A stretch of DNA of 64,000 nt, taken from contig NW_025062479.1 of NCBI RefSeq assembly GCF_000002995.4, positions 336,501 to 400,500 on the forward strand, in the 5' to 3' direction. The stretch's first letter is position 1, and the number at the start of each line of letters is the position of its first letter. Source of the DNA: Brugia malayi (taxonomy: Eukaryota; Nematoda; Chromadorea; Rhabditida; Onchocercidae). The position numbers and the translations under genes were made by a program. The notes under the pieces are model-generated. The model had not been told where the DNA came from. It saw nothing but the letters and a program-made list of their open reading frames with translations, and made no database searches. Below, in pieces: positions 49,533 to 64,000 of this stretch.

Positions 49533-50273
49533 ATGGATATGAATTCTGCTGCAATGCCTAACTTTCCAATATACAATTATATGCCAGCTTTGATTGACGA
49601 AAATCATTTCCGACGCCGTCGTCAGATTCACACAAATGTAACAAATTCTACATGGACTCCATCTGAGTCATTGCTTAGCACTGTCAACAATCCTCAGCCT
49701 GGAATGGAAATTGTAAGTTGAAATCATTTTGCTACATTTTGCGTTCATATAAGCTTAAAATAACATACGCCATTTATTCGCCCTTAATTAATCAGCAAGT
49801 AATAGTACACTTTACGTTATGCTACAGATATTAATCGATTTATCAAATAACCTGAGAAAAAAAAAAATCAATTTGTAATACTATGTTAGACTGATAAAAT
49901 TATTTCAAAATTATTAAAAGCTATTACAGTATCATCATTTCTCAAGAGTTCGTCGTATCAATTAATTTAAAACAAAATTCTGCAAACCGTTCCTTCTTTT
50001 CTAGAAGATTTGAATCATAGATGCTTTTTTGCATAGACCAATATTACTTACATGGATCCAACTGGTGGAAGCATGATAGTAACACGTCGCGGTCAGGATG
50101 GTGGGTTGGACGTTCGTATGGTTTACTCCCGTGAATTCATTATTGCTGCGTCTGCCAGTCCACTCGCATTGCTGCCACCTGCTAACTTCCGCAACATGGT
50201 TCTTAATATGATGGAAATTATCCCGAAATTCCCGACGAGTTATTACAATAACATTTCTCGGGATTCCATATAA
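49533..50273 (+). CDS. Small protein with a 4E-BP-like eIF4E-binding motif
   Basis: Two well-supported exons, 49533-49712 and 50037-50273, join at phase 0 to 138 codons plus stop. The first starts with an ATG immediately behind TTCTTTAG, so it may be trans-spliced there or be an internal exon. Residues 90-96 read YSREFII, close to the canonical eIF4E-binding motif Y-x4-L-phi (YDRKFLM in 4E-BP1, YDREFLL in eIF4G), with Ile for Leu at position six. Beyond it, SP (101-102) and PP (107-108) sit at the same spacing as in the 4E-BP elbow loop, and a DPTGG segment precedes it much as TPGG does in 4E-BPs. If real, the protein would compete with eIF4G and repress cap-dependent translation. It could instead be the C-terminal part of a Mextli-type protein, but no KH domain is visible upstream. 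AATAAA at 50292 follows the stop closely. Confidence 0.72.
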
Positions 50274-52959
50274 ATGAGGAATTGAGCTTAGAATAAATTG
50301 TGCTACCTCAAAACATTTTCACCTGTTTTTTCCAACAACATTTCATTATTTAGCCAAAAAATTTGCATGTAAATAGAAAGTTGTGAAGAACCGAAATTTT
50401 TTACAATTACCGTGAGGACCATTATCCATCTCCTGTGATAATACTCTTATTTGCTTTATTATTTATTCATTATTTTTTTTTTATTCACCAAACTTAATGT
50501 TCCATTATTTTTGATCACCGAAGCATTCCAAATGGTTTTTCATCATTTATTCATTTCATTTTTTCTTATTATCCATCTCCATCGCCTACTGCAATAGCGA
50601 CTCATTTTTTTTTTTTTTTATTGAAACTTTTTAGATGAATTTAATTCCATCCATCTGAATACTACATCTACTGCTGTGCTGTAGTTGTTGTAGCATCTTT
50701 TATGAATTAAAATATTTTACTTATTCATTCATTTCTCTTCATATGCCTGTTATTTGCTTAATGCGTAATAAATCAATGATAATTAAAAAATGACAGTGGA
50801 ATCGCATTTTATCATGAATCCAGCAACTGCTGCTATAGGGAGTTGGTGCAGAAATTTCAATTTGAAGACATATCATTTTTTTGAATTCGTTTATCTCTTA
50901 AATAATTATGATACCTTATAAGTAAAAAAATGAGATTGTATTGATTTTTTTATTGTGGCATCATTAAGAACCAATTTGTTCCAAACAAATATCAATTTGA
51001 AAACTTTATCTTTAATAAGAATATGCAAAAGAAGCAATGACTTTATTCAGATGTACAATCATAAGAACTACACAGTACGACATATACTGCAACAATGAAC
51101 ACAAATTGATGTATTCTCATTTACAAACAGATAGTAGTACTATTAAAACTAAACAAAATACAGAAATAAAATCCATTTTGATATCATCGCTGGGTCCGAC
51201 GTCAAATGCACTTATTTGTCTGAATTTAGCCAGCAAAGTACATCAAACAAAAATTTAATGGAATACCAACTGATTCGATTTTGAAACTGCGCCTTCGTGG
51301 CACTGTACAATTTAATTAAAATACTATAACGGTAATGAGAAATATTAAAAAAAAAAAAATAGAAATGCATCGACGGCACAGACCTAATCTGACCATTTGC
51401 GATTATTTCATAACTCACTCCTCTGTTTCATCCATCTCTAGGAATAATCCAGGATTTCATCTACAATATGAACAGGTAATCTATCTCTTCTTCCAAACTC
51501 TGACCACGATATTTGTATCTGTTTACATTATGGATAAGTTACATGTAATTTTCTTAAAAGAAATCATAAAAATCAATCATTTTAACATCATGTATAACAA
51601 GAAAAAAAAAACCAAAAATACTATACAGAAGAGAAATAAACTCAGTTTTTTTTCAAAGAGAAATAATCCCTTGAGATTTTACAATAGAAAAAAAAAAAAA
51701 CTATTATTTCATTCCTTGAATGATTATAACGTTGTCTGTATACAGTAAATATACAGTAAATTATACGGAAGGGCTCAAAATACATTATCGAACAGCAAGC
51801 AATGAATTGTAAAGTCGTATAATTTCATCAATTCCTACGGTAATAAATTTAAAAAAAAAAAAAAAAAAAACACTATATAATAATATTATCAAAATGATAA
51901 GAAATTTTCTTTTTTACTTTCGAAAACGTATGATAGAAGTGGAAGTTTAATTTCCAGCTCAAATTCTATGAACTGATATTTACGTCAAGGTTTTCTTCAC
52001 ACAACAACATCCGGGAAAAAGATTTTGAAGAGATCTTATTTTTTTTTTTTTTAAACAACATAATGGGATGAAGGGAACGGAGACACAATGACCTATTATA
52101 GAGATCGACTTTAATCCACACAAACCCCATATTTATTTACATGTAGATAGCTAATTCACAAAGAAAAGACTACCTTGCTTCTTTTATTTAACCGTACTGT
52201 GAGACAGAGATATGGAAAAGATCCGAAAAACTCTACACAGTTACTATAAGCGGTAGACTATAGGAAGTAAAACAACAACAAAAAAAAAAGAAAAACAGGG
52301 TAAGCTTCGTATTTTGAAAAGACAAATTGCATTCTGCATCACTTGTCAAGAAATTTCCATAATTTCCTTGGACTTGAAAAAGCTTCGATTTACTTCTGGT
52401 CTTGAGGAAACACGAGACAAAATGTAATTATCCTCTTCCATAATTTTAATCAGCTGGGTACTTTCATTAAAAAATTTTTTTAAATTTTATCTCTTAATTT
52501 AAAGCAAAAAAGGTATGCAAAGCAAGTAGTCCTGAGTTAATCATGATACTTGCTCATGCTAAGTGACATCTGCTTTCATCCACCATTCAAAACAACCAAA
52601 AAATACTTTTATGAACAAATACAAGCCAAATGAAAATCGCTCTAGCAGCAGAATATCATTTATAACAGAAAGAGAGATGGATGGAGATTGACTGACTGAG
52701 TCGGAAGGGAAGAAAATAAGTCCGATATACAACAAACAGACTGCAGAATAATCTGCATTAAAAACTAGAAAACTGAAAGCTAACCGTAAGAAATCCCTTG
52801 TAATAGCTGTTTTGTAGTTGTCATCCGGTGTGCTACATAGCGAAAAAACATTACGGTTCTGGTTTTCAACCCTTTTTCACATTTCTTTTTTTTTTTTTTT
52901 CCTTTTTTTTCCCTTTTTTTTTTTTGAAAGCCAAATAGAATCGCTGCGCTGATTATTAT
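50274..52959. other. Convergent intergenic region between the eIF4E-binding and zinc-finger genes
   Basis: Apart from the poly(A) signal near the left edge, no coding feature is convincing. Several A/T homopolymers occur, for example near 51850 and 52041. The open frame at 51335-51748 is mostly A-run-encoded lysine. Confidence 0.55.
50292..50297 (+). terminator. Candidate polyadenylation signal AATAAA
   Basis: The hexamer lies 19 bases after the stop of the eIF4E-binding-protein gene. That would make a very short 3' UTR, which is common in nematodes. Confidence 0.6.
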
Positions 52960-55271
<2,312 letters not shown>

Positions 55272-55285
55272 TTTGGCTCACTCAC

Positions 55286-55291
55286 CTGAAA
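55286..55291 (-). promoter_or_regulatory. Likely trans-splice acceptor of the ZCCHC24-like gene
   Basis: TTTCAG on the minus strand, 14 bases before the ATG at 55271, with no upstream coding exon. Confidence 0.5.
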
Positions 55292-56961
55292 TATATAAAT
55301 AGAATAGACCAAATAATCTCGTTACATGACATGTATTTACGCTTAGAATGCATGAAACGTGCATGAAATGCATTTCAGAAGTTGCAAAATTAATAAATGA
55401 ACCTCATATATCGCTGAAAGCATATCATATGAAAAAATAATTATGCCACTAAAAAAATTTGATTTCTGAAGTTTACAGGATCTGATGTATGTCATGTAAA
55501 ACGTTTACAATGCGAACAGGAAATACCATTTATTTATAGAACTGCCGGTTGATTTTTCGTATCTCTTTTTATAGGTAGCAATAGCACGGTTCTCCTTTGC
55601 CTCGTACAATTAAGCTTTTTTTGCACTCATCAATAATGTATGTGTTGAGAAATTCTATAACTTAGAAAAACTGTTCTCGTTAAATGGAATAAGTATCTAG
55701 AAAATTAAACTGTCACACAATTCTAGATCATGACTAATTTAAATATTTGACAGTTTTAGAATGATGCAATTTATATCATTTATTCTGATTTCAATTTGCC
55801 GAAGATGTCAAAATTCCAAATTCTTTAAATAAAAAAAAAAAAAAAAAATCAGGCAATCTTGAAAGGAAGGATTTCGAATATCAGAATGGACATCAAGTAT
55901 CCAACTTGTCTACTGTCCTCTCGCATTTTTGCAAATACATAGCAGTCAATCATCGAAAGATTTCCAAATAAATTCGATAGCTACTTCGAAGATGGAATTT
56001 CAACGAATATACATTACTTTGGGTGCAAAGTAGAAAAAGGAAATGGTCCGATACTAGTTTCAGCTACTTGTTTCAGCCTTAAACCAAGCCACTCTCCATT
56101 ATATGTATAAGAGAGAGGTGAACTCATTGCGAACTGTTTTACAAATAAATCAACAAGCAGGACCTATTCATTCTCGAACAATTCTGACACCTTTGAAAAA
56201 AGTAAACAAAAAAAAAAAAAACATTAAAATGTCTAAACTCTCTTCACAGCCTGCAGAAGGAAAAATCTGTTAACAATTAAATATTAGCAATTCCGATCAT
56301 TGATCATAAAGCTAACGCTCTTTTCGAAATAAGAAACAAAACTTCGTCAGATAAGTCAATTATAAGAGTTTTAATGCAATCCACTTCTACACTTTCAGAA
56401 TCTCCCTGAACTTCAGCTTTGTAAATTAACTACCTCAAAATGTTCTGATTTTCAACTCCGTGATAGCTAACTGCCGTAACGAGAATATCTGATAAGCCGG
56501 AAATTGCTTTCAGTTGATTTATTTTTGATTACAATTCTGTTGTAAAATTTCCCCCTATTTGGTAAATTCTAAAATAGGAAAGGTCAGGTCATCAATGATT
56601 CGGTCAATGATAACATTCCATTTAACTCCTGAAAGAAATCCCAATAGGTTAAGGAATATAAGTCTTCTATATATTCTTTTTCTTTTTTAAAGCTAACTAA
56701 AAAAGAGCAACAAAATGAAACTAAATTCTCCCTCCCTGTTTTCCATTAATTTCAAAACTTTATTGAGAATTTTTTTTATTGCTGAAAAAGAGAAAAGGAA
56801 ATGAAAGTGAGAAGGAGGAAAGAAACCATCATCAATTGATGAGGCATTTGGAGAAAAAGCAAGGAAGCCCTTCTGGTTGTACTTTTCTAAGCAAAGCAAA
56901 AGCTGTTCACTGTCGATTCACTAACACTCATATTTTACCACTTTACCACTATCCCATGTAT

Positions 56962-56982
56962 CTGCTGCTGCTGCTGCTGCTG
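56962..56982. repeat. (CTG)7 trinucleotide repeat
   Basis: Seven uninterrupted CTG units. The surrounding open frame is not supported as a gene. Confidence 0.95.
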
Positions 56983-59900
56983 CATCTGTCTCTTAGTACG
57001 TTTATTCGAGCGTAATTTCTCGCCAAAAAAAAAAAAAAAATTTTTATTTCAGAAGTGAATCGCATTGCATACAGCTTTTCAAATGTATGCTAGTGGAGTC
57101 TAAGTGCACGAGAAGTATTTCATTCTGTCTACCTTTCAACATCTCAACATTTGCTAGCCTTTAAATGCACAAATTGATTTACCTGTTCCTTCCCCTTCTA
57201 CAAGTGAATCTACTATAATGTAAATTAATCACAGTATAGTTCTTGCTATTTGTAGAAATAATCATCGCTATCAATGTTACCACATCGAATTAATTAAAAT
57301 ACAAGAAACTATCGCAAGTATAATTCAAATAAATCATAACTTACTCTCGAATATCAAGCACTCCGGCAAAATGCATATAAATTCTTCTAGTTTTCAACTC
57401 AGATAATGTCAGTGAGGCCAATCCATACCGATCGTCAATGTCTCCTATTTTAGATGACCTCAAAGTAAGAGTACCACCCATGCATCAATTATCAAAATAG
57501 AAAAAATCAACCAGAATGCAGGAAAACATCAGTCTCTAACTGCTTTAATATTGTGCTGTAATTCTGGATACAATCTTAATTCAGTTCACTCCATATTACT
57601 TTCATACAACGATTATAACAAGTAAAGTAATATAATTATTATAAATAATATGCGACTCATAAAATGGTCTAAATTATAAAATTTTAACAAAACGAACTCC
57701 TCTATATCATTTACAGAAAGCTTTCCATTCATTTATTTTTCCATCACCCATCCATCCTGATAAGAACTGCGCGGAAGGATGTACGAGAATGTGATGTTAA
57801 CAGAGTCAAGTGAAGTGATATTAGCGAAGCAAGCACCAGATCAGACCAACTATGATCATCATCCAAGTTCGTTAAGGCTTTCACCTATTGGTTTCACGAT
57901 AGCTTCTCTTATCAGAATCACGCGAACGTCTTGGCAACTTCTGAGCAGGAAATATAATGCATAAAAGACAAACATTACCAAAAAATTTAACTGATTAGCT
58001 TTTGGCAAATATCCGATAGCTATGAATGATGTCCCAATTATCACATCACTTGTTGTCAAGAGTCGAAACGTTGAAACTATCCTACCTTCTTCTCATGCAA
58101 GAATAACAATCTTATATTTAAAAAGGATGGTTATTTTACTATTAACTGGTATTCAAGAGAAGTATTTCACGAACCAGTTAGAAGGTTGACAAATACAATC
58201 TTCACTGCAAAACGTTACCTTCCCAAGACAAGTTATGGAATCATGCATTGAAGAATAAAAATTTGCAGATTTTTAAACACTCAATCAAATGACAGCAAAG
58301 GTGAAGTTACAAAGTGACAAGAAATTTAAAATAAACAGAAAAAAACAATCACAGAAACACAGATCTACATCCTCGCAGATAAATATTCCGGCTGATGAAC
58401 TTACATCCAAAAACGAAAACAGACAAGCAGATGAGAAGATAAAGAAAATTAAGCTTTAGCAAAGAAAAAAGAAGCAAATTATATGATATGATGATTCAGG
58501 AAATTCCAGATCAAAATGACGCGATCGCCCTCAACACAGAATATTCGCTACCCAATGGTCACATCAATGATTAATTATTTCATGGACTTGAGAAAGGTCA
58601 TGACATATTGACCACTACACAGTTTACCATTGGGACAACCAAAACAACGCTGCAACGTAAATATTAACTTGTTCAGATTTTATAAGGAAATAAATCTCTA
58701 TCCATTCCGGAATGCTACAGCCCAACTTCTGGATCTCACTTTCACTAATTTGTCAGTTTTTGCGGAACTCGGATAGCTAATCGTTTTATCGTTAACTTTT
58801 GAGTAGTACTGGGAATCATATTAGCTTGTTAGTGTGATGAAATTACTGACTGTCATCCTTCTTATCACTCCACTCTTTCTGCAATGCATTCATTTCTGAT
58901 TCTTTCTATCATTTAATATTTTGTCCCCCAACTGTCTCCCCAACAAATGACAACAAACTGGTTAATTAGTGTTGTTAATTTAAATCAGAGAAAAATTTTC
59001 GAATTTTTTACCACAAAATCATTTAGGTTGACAAATGCGGCGAACATATGCAATCGTTTCTTTTCTTTTTTTTTTTTTTTTTTTTCTCCATTCCATTTTG
59101 TCACTAAGTTTGAGAAGGAGGACGAGAAAGGAGAATTTATTACAAAACTAACAGTATTGTTTGTTGCATTTGCCAAATTTAAATGCAACGATGTGTTTTT
59201 CTGTTCATTGAAATTCTTGTATTATAGCTACTATATTCTAGCATTAATTCTAAATAAAGTAGTCAACAGTACGCAATTGTTATTTTCCTAACTCGAGCAA
59301 CTATCTCGACAAACTGTAGACGAAAAGTGTAAGTTTACTTACTGTATTAAAATTAAAAAAAAAAAAAAAAAGTAGCTTCTACTAGATAATACATTACGTG
59401 CTACAGACTTTGATTGATTTCTGCTCAATTACTTTGAAAATTAGTAAAGCTTTTTTAAGATAATGTGACTATCGAAAGCTAAAGGACTTCAAAATCAAAA
59501 GTTAGATCAGAAAAGCTTCTTTGAAAAGTTTTTGGGTATAATACTGAACAACTTACAATGTATAAAAAAGTCAAGTCATGATAATAAAACTGGAACTTTC
59601 CAGAAGATAACAGAATGGTATAAAAATGGTATCCGAGAAAATGGCACGAATGAAATGAGAAATTAGAAAAATGAAAGCTGGTGATAGAAGCCAAAAACAA
59701 GATAGTCTTCAATCAAATGAAGCAATTCGAAAAATGCTCTTTAACATATATTTCTCATTTTGGAATGACAAGACAGAAGTGAGGAAATTAGGCATTAAGC
59801 TAGAAATAACAGAAATTAGCAAATTTTGACGGAATAATACATCAAAATTGTATCCGTGTAAATTATTAAAAGACGCTATATTTATATCTGTGTAAGGTTA

Positions 59901-61273
59901 AAGTATTAATGGGTCTTTTTTTAAAGTAAAAGTTAGTGCAATAATTGATGAAATCAATCCGGCATAGATCTGCAATACTTTAAGCATGTAAATAGCGTAC
60001 TTTAACTATACCTTCATTTCCTTGAGTCCAAAAAAAAAAAAAAAAACCTAATTGAATCACATGAATCGGTATTCACTGCTTAGAATCAAATAATTTAGTT
60101 TAAGTAGTACATTATTTTATCAAAATAATGTAAACGCATAAAGAAAGCGATGCAACGAGATTTTAAGGTTGGAAGGCTTAACAATAGCTTCTAGTACAAT
60201 AACTTTAATAATTTATGGTATAATTTGACCGATGCTATGCTATGCTTTGCTGCATCAATCAACAAAATCAAATACCATCTAGTTTGCTCCAGACAACTGA
60301 TCAACAACACTCTTCTTCCATGTAGCAATGTAATTTACCTTACAAGAAAATTAAACCTGGTAAACCGGTCCGATGACATCATTCTAAGTGAAAAGCAATT
60401 GAGGTCGAGTGTGAACAAAGGTGAAGTATTTTAATCAAGTTTTTTTTTTTTTGAAAAAAAATTATTTTAATTTACAAGTTCCTGAAAGTTAAGACCACTT
60501 TTAGTACAGTTGATTCGCTCAGTATCCTAACCATTACTGTGAGATGCAAACGAAAATTTTCCAAATATTACAGAGTAGTATGCACAACAGTACATGAGAA
60601 CAAGAAAAATGAAGCGTAGCCCATTCAAACGATTTCAATTTCGATCAAACGATGGTGCACATAACTGATAGAGAAATAAGAAGTAGTCTCGTTAGTTTCT
60701 TCAGATGATGACATAAGACAAAAAAAAAAAAAATCGAGAAATGAATTTAAATGACAAAATTTGAATCACTATATTAGGCTGTGAAGAAAATCGACTTTGC
60801 GATAACAAAGTATATTCGAAAGTATAGTGGTTAATAGCAATAGCCTATTAACATATATAAAAATGGGTGCAAAGCTAAAGCCAAGATTGCTTGTCTACTT
60901 CACCCATGGCTTGTTGACATTCAAGGCGCTTTCGTCTTCTCAACAACAGCATTATTAAGAACACTTTAAATGAAGCTAATATGTTAAATCAATTCATTTG
61001 ATGGCTTATCATTTCATACTGCAAATGCCATAGAAATAAAAATGTTGTTGACGAGCAATCTTCCTTCACTAACTAATTCCTTACTATTCGTACCATTATC
61101 ATAGTTACCATTCACTACTACCAATTTATTTACTATATTATCAATGCTTTTAGTATATTCTGACAGAAACAGCTGATAAAGAATTCTTTCCTTACATGGA
61201 AATCCACAGAATTTTGCTCAGTGATCGCTGTTTCATTGATGACAGCTAGTCTTATCACTTCTACTACTGCTAT

Positions 61274-61315
61274 CATACGATAGTTATAGCAAATCATACG
61301 ATAGCTATAGCAAAT
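61274..61315. repeat. Two-copy 21-bp tandem repeat
   Basis: Units 61274-61294 and 61295-61315 differ by a single base. Confidence 0.9.
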
Positions 61316-61826
61316 CCACGAATAGGGATGTTTATAAGTAACAAATATACTTTTGTGATTATCAGTGTAAAATTTTACCCCCTTGCCTATCACACTTAAT
61401 CAACTGTTTTCATCACTTGATTACTACGTTAGTGATTGCCTGGCTTAGCTATTCCTTAAAACTGTACCTGAACCAAATTTGAATGCTGAAATTTTCAAAA
61501 AAGTATGCGTGAATAAGTTTACATACAAACGAATCACAATTCAACCAATTTCGAATCTCATATAATTCTGCACGTTGCAATACTTTATCGGATACATACA
61601 GCAATTGGGCCTAAATAAACGGAGAGGCTTTCGAAGAAAAACAATAGCACTTGAGAGCAGTAGAAGTAGAAATGGATGCATCAGGTGAGGTGCGGGTGAT
61701 TGAGCTAGATTTGTCACATAGTCCTAGTTCCTATTACTTACTACCCAGTTGAAAAATGCACTTCAGAGACAACAAATATCAGCTGGTGCTAAGCATATAA
61801 GCAAAAAAGAACAGTCATATATGTCA

Positions 61827-61940
61827 TTTTAATAATAATAATAATAATGGCGATTAATGATAGCAACTATTAATGATAATAATAATAACAATAATAATAG
61901 TAAATAATAATAATGAATAATAATTGGTAATAGTAATAAT
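61827..61940. repeat. AAT-type trinucleotide-rich stretch
   Basis: Runs of AAT repeats are broken by short variants such as GATAAT and AACAAT over roughly 110 bases. It looks like a decayed microsatellite. Confidence 0.85.
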
Positions 61941-64000
61941 ACTGAGACACTATGAGAGGAAGAAGCATTAATGAGATGGTAATGGAGGCAGTACTAGTAA
62001 TGATAATAGAGAAATTATGATAATGACGACAATAAGATTAATTCCTGACAATGTATAAAGATGTATAGTGATAATGATAAAAACAGAGTTTGATAAACGA
62101 GGTCATGCAGTTATGAGTACAATGAACAATGTACTTTCAGCAAGAGTAAAGCGTGGAGCAGAGCTTAGCATGTGTCAGTCAGTTAAAAAAGAAAAACGAA
62201 AACTGAAAAGGTTTTCTTTGATTTCGAAAGGGAAGAAAGGAGGGAAAGAGAGGAAGAGAGAAGGAAGAGTTATTATGCAATGACTTGCCACTGTGGCATC
62301 TCGCTCAATAACAAAAAGTGCATATGAATGAATGGATGATGATGATATGTTGTTGCTTCGGTGGCACACACCGTTATCATTTAGGAAAAATTTTTATAGA
62401 TTATTCTAATTAACAGTTATATGGGTTTCTATAACATAACTCTACAACAAGTCTGAATGGTTGACAAATGAAGTCAGGATTCGAAATCGAAAATCTCGAA
62501 AGGATGAATCGATGAGTCGAGAGAAAAACAAATTTCAAAATCGTCGTTCATTTACGGTTTGCTGCTACTTCTTGTTTTCTTCTTTCTCGAACCACCTTTA
62601 AATAACAGAGACACATAGATGCAAGCATTCAGCGCGTAACATCGAAGTGCATTGAATGGCCTTTCATTCCTATGCTTACACTTTCGTCATTTTAAATGCA
62701 ACTAACTTCCATTCCATCTCCCTTATTCCTGATTTTTCATTCTGTTCACTTAAGCCTCTTTGCCCTTTTTTCCAGTTTTCAATTTCACATTTCGTTCCAT
62801 CACTTTCTCTCTTTCTCGCACTTTCTCTTTCATCTCTTCTTCTCACTGTTTAGAAGGAAGTAACATTTATCGTCGGTACCATCAAGCTCACTTCAGTTTC
62901 ACTAGACTGCATTGCTACCTATCTTGTATTCCTACCGTCTCGAGGTATAGCATATCATTAAATTCCAAAAAATGTCTGCCCGCACTGCAAGAAGAAGTGG
63001 TGCAAGCATATCAAGCAAAAATTGGCATTTTAAAGATGGAAGATGACTCAGATAAAACACTGCACACTTCCTGAGCAAACCAAAATGGAAGTAAGAAAAG
63101 GTTAGTAATTGGGAAACAGCGGGATGAAGTGAACTTGTAAACTCGGTATTAGCATCACCTTCGCGCCATCGCTCGAGTTCAATGTAATCAGAAATGTCAG
63201 ATGCAATTCTCATCACTGACATCGGTCTACAGTTCGAAAAGAAAAGGGAAACGAATGTAAATAAATGCTATTAGGGAGTGGAAGAGGTCATATGTTACTT
63301 GGTACCCATAAAAATGAATGAATTTGATAGCAAATTAATAATATTGCTTTCCCTATTTTGAAACATAGGAAAAGATGAAAAACCAAAGTATCGAAAATTT
63401 TTTGAGTAAGATGAAGCGGGGATGTAGGGATTTGATGAAATAATACAATGTCAAGGTTACTTAATGACATCAAGATTATCTGTTTTCAGTAAGAATCAAT
63501 TTTGTTTAAAACTTCTCTTATGATTAGCATTGGTAGAGATGCAAAGTGCAAACGGTTAAATATAGCAGAATTTATTTGCATGAGTATTTATTTATCACCT
63601 AACATTCCATTTCAACAACTAATCTGATACTTTCACTTGCTTTCATCAAAATTCTTGAAAAAAAAAAAAAAAAAAGAAATATATTCTCCCTCTAAGTGCA
63701 CTGTTGAAAAAGGTTTTCCTCAGTTTATTTTCTGATTCCATCTTTCAAAAAAAAAAAATGCAGTTTTGTTAGCACTGTAATAAAGTTTTGAAATAACTGA
63801 TCTGTAGACAACAGGTTTTTCCATTAACAAAATTTTTCACTAAAAAAATCCAAAAGATATAATCTTTGCTAGTTCCACCATGGAATTCTAATATAATGAC
63901 AAATATGTCCAAATCTGTTTTTTTTTTTTTTTTCGGGATGGATGGGAATCATCTTTACCAAGTCTCTTTTCAACACCATGTGAAACTTGAAACTTCAATA

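Larger units (their letters stand above)
55272..64000. other. Large gene-poor region upstream of the ZCCHC24-like gene
   Basis: No gene could be supported across 8.7 kb. It contains A-runs, a (CTG)7 run (56962-56982), a 21-bp tandem repeat (61274-61315), AAT-rich DNA (61827-61940), a purine-rich block (about 62185-62271) and a pyrimidine-rich block (about 62800-62850). Open frames at 57779, 62760 and 62932 (-) lack family marks; the last contains a weak exon-like core (see findings). Confidence 0.5.

Noticed and set aside
51335..51748. 137-codon plus-strand frame
   Set aside because: Most residues are Lys/Asn/Ile from A-runs. There is no domain and no splice evidence.
57779..57964. 61-codon ATG-started frame in the right-hand gene-poor region
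   Set aside because: Composition is passable but it has no family marks, no trans-splice acceptor close upstream and no partner exons. It is matched by an equally long frame on the other strand.

Overview
The window looks like nematode nuclear DNA, most likely from a clade III (filarial or spirurid) worm; that placement is an inference. It is AT-rich, full of A/T homopolymer runs, and its genes are split into many small exons by GT-AG introns ending in the short nematode-type acceptor TTTCAG or TTTTAG. Several start codons lie 14-35 bases behind such an acceptor with no upstream exon in sight, which is the usual look of spliced-leader trans-splicing. No rRNA, tRNA, CRISPR, transposase or viral gene was recognised.

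Nine protein genes were rebuilt by hand from splice sites and reading phase. From left to right: the 3' part of a P5B-type (ATP13A-like) transport ATPase (+, about 83-2959); a complete heterodimeric amino-acid transporter light chain of the SLC7/AAT family (-, 5475-8455), tail to tail with the ATPase; an SLC5-type sodium/solute symporter (+, 11973-16141); a Gi/o-class G-protein alpha subunit (+, 18971-21140); a PAN/ZP-domain apical matrix protein very like NOAH-2 (+, 24035-29254); a GH37 trehalase with a C-terminal membrane anchor on two distant exons (+, 32057-36572); a rhodopsin-class peptide GPCR with a 4-kb first intron (+, 41943-47671); a small protein with a 4E-BP-like eIF4E-binding motif (+, 49533-50273, probably with upstream exons); and a ZCCHC24-like zinc-finger protein (-, 52960-55271). 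The last 8.7 kb holds no gene I can support.

The genes do not form a pathway. They fit an ordinary stretch of nematode chromosome with small-molecule transport (ATPase, AAT, SLC5), signalling (G alpha, GPCR), cuticle/matrix (NOAH-2), sugar metabolism (trehalase) and RNA or translation control (4E-binding protein, ZCCHC24-like). The points most worth checking are the 4E-BP-like motif in a nematode, the choice between anchored and soluble trehalase ends together with altered trehalase signature residues, an in-frame 42-bp duplication that copies a 3' splice site in the ATPase, and a GC-AG intron in the G alpha gene. All exon models rest on reading the sequence only; no alignment or transcript data were available.
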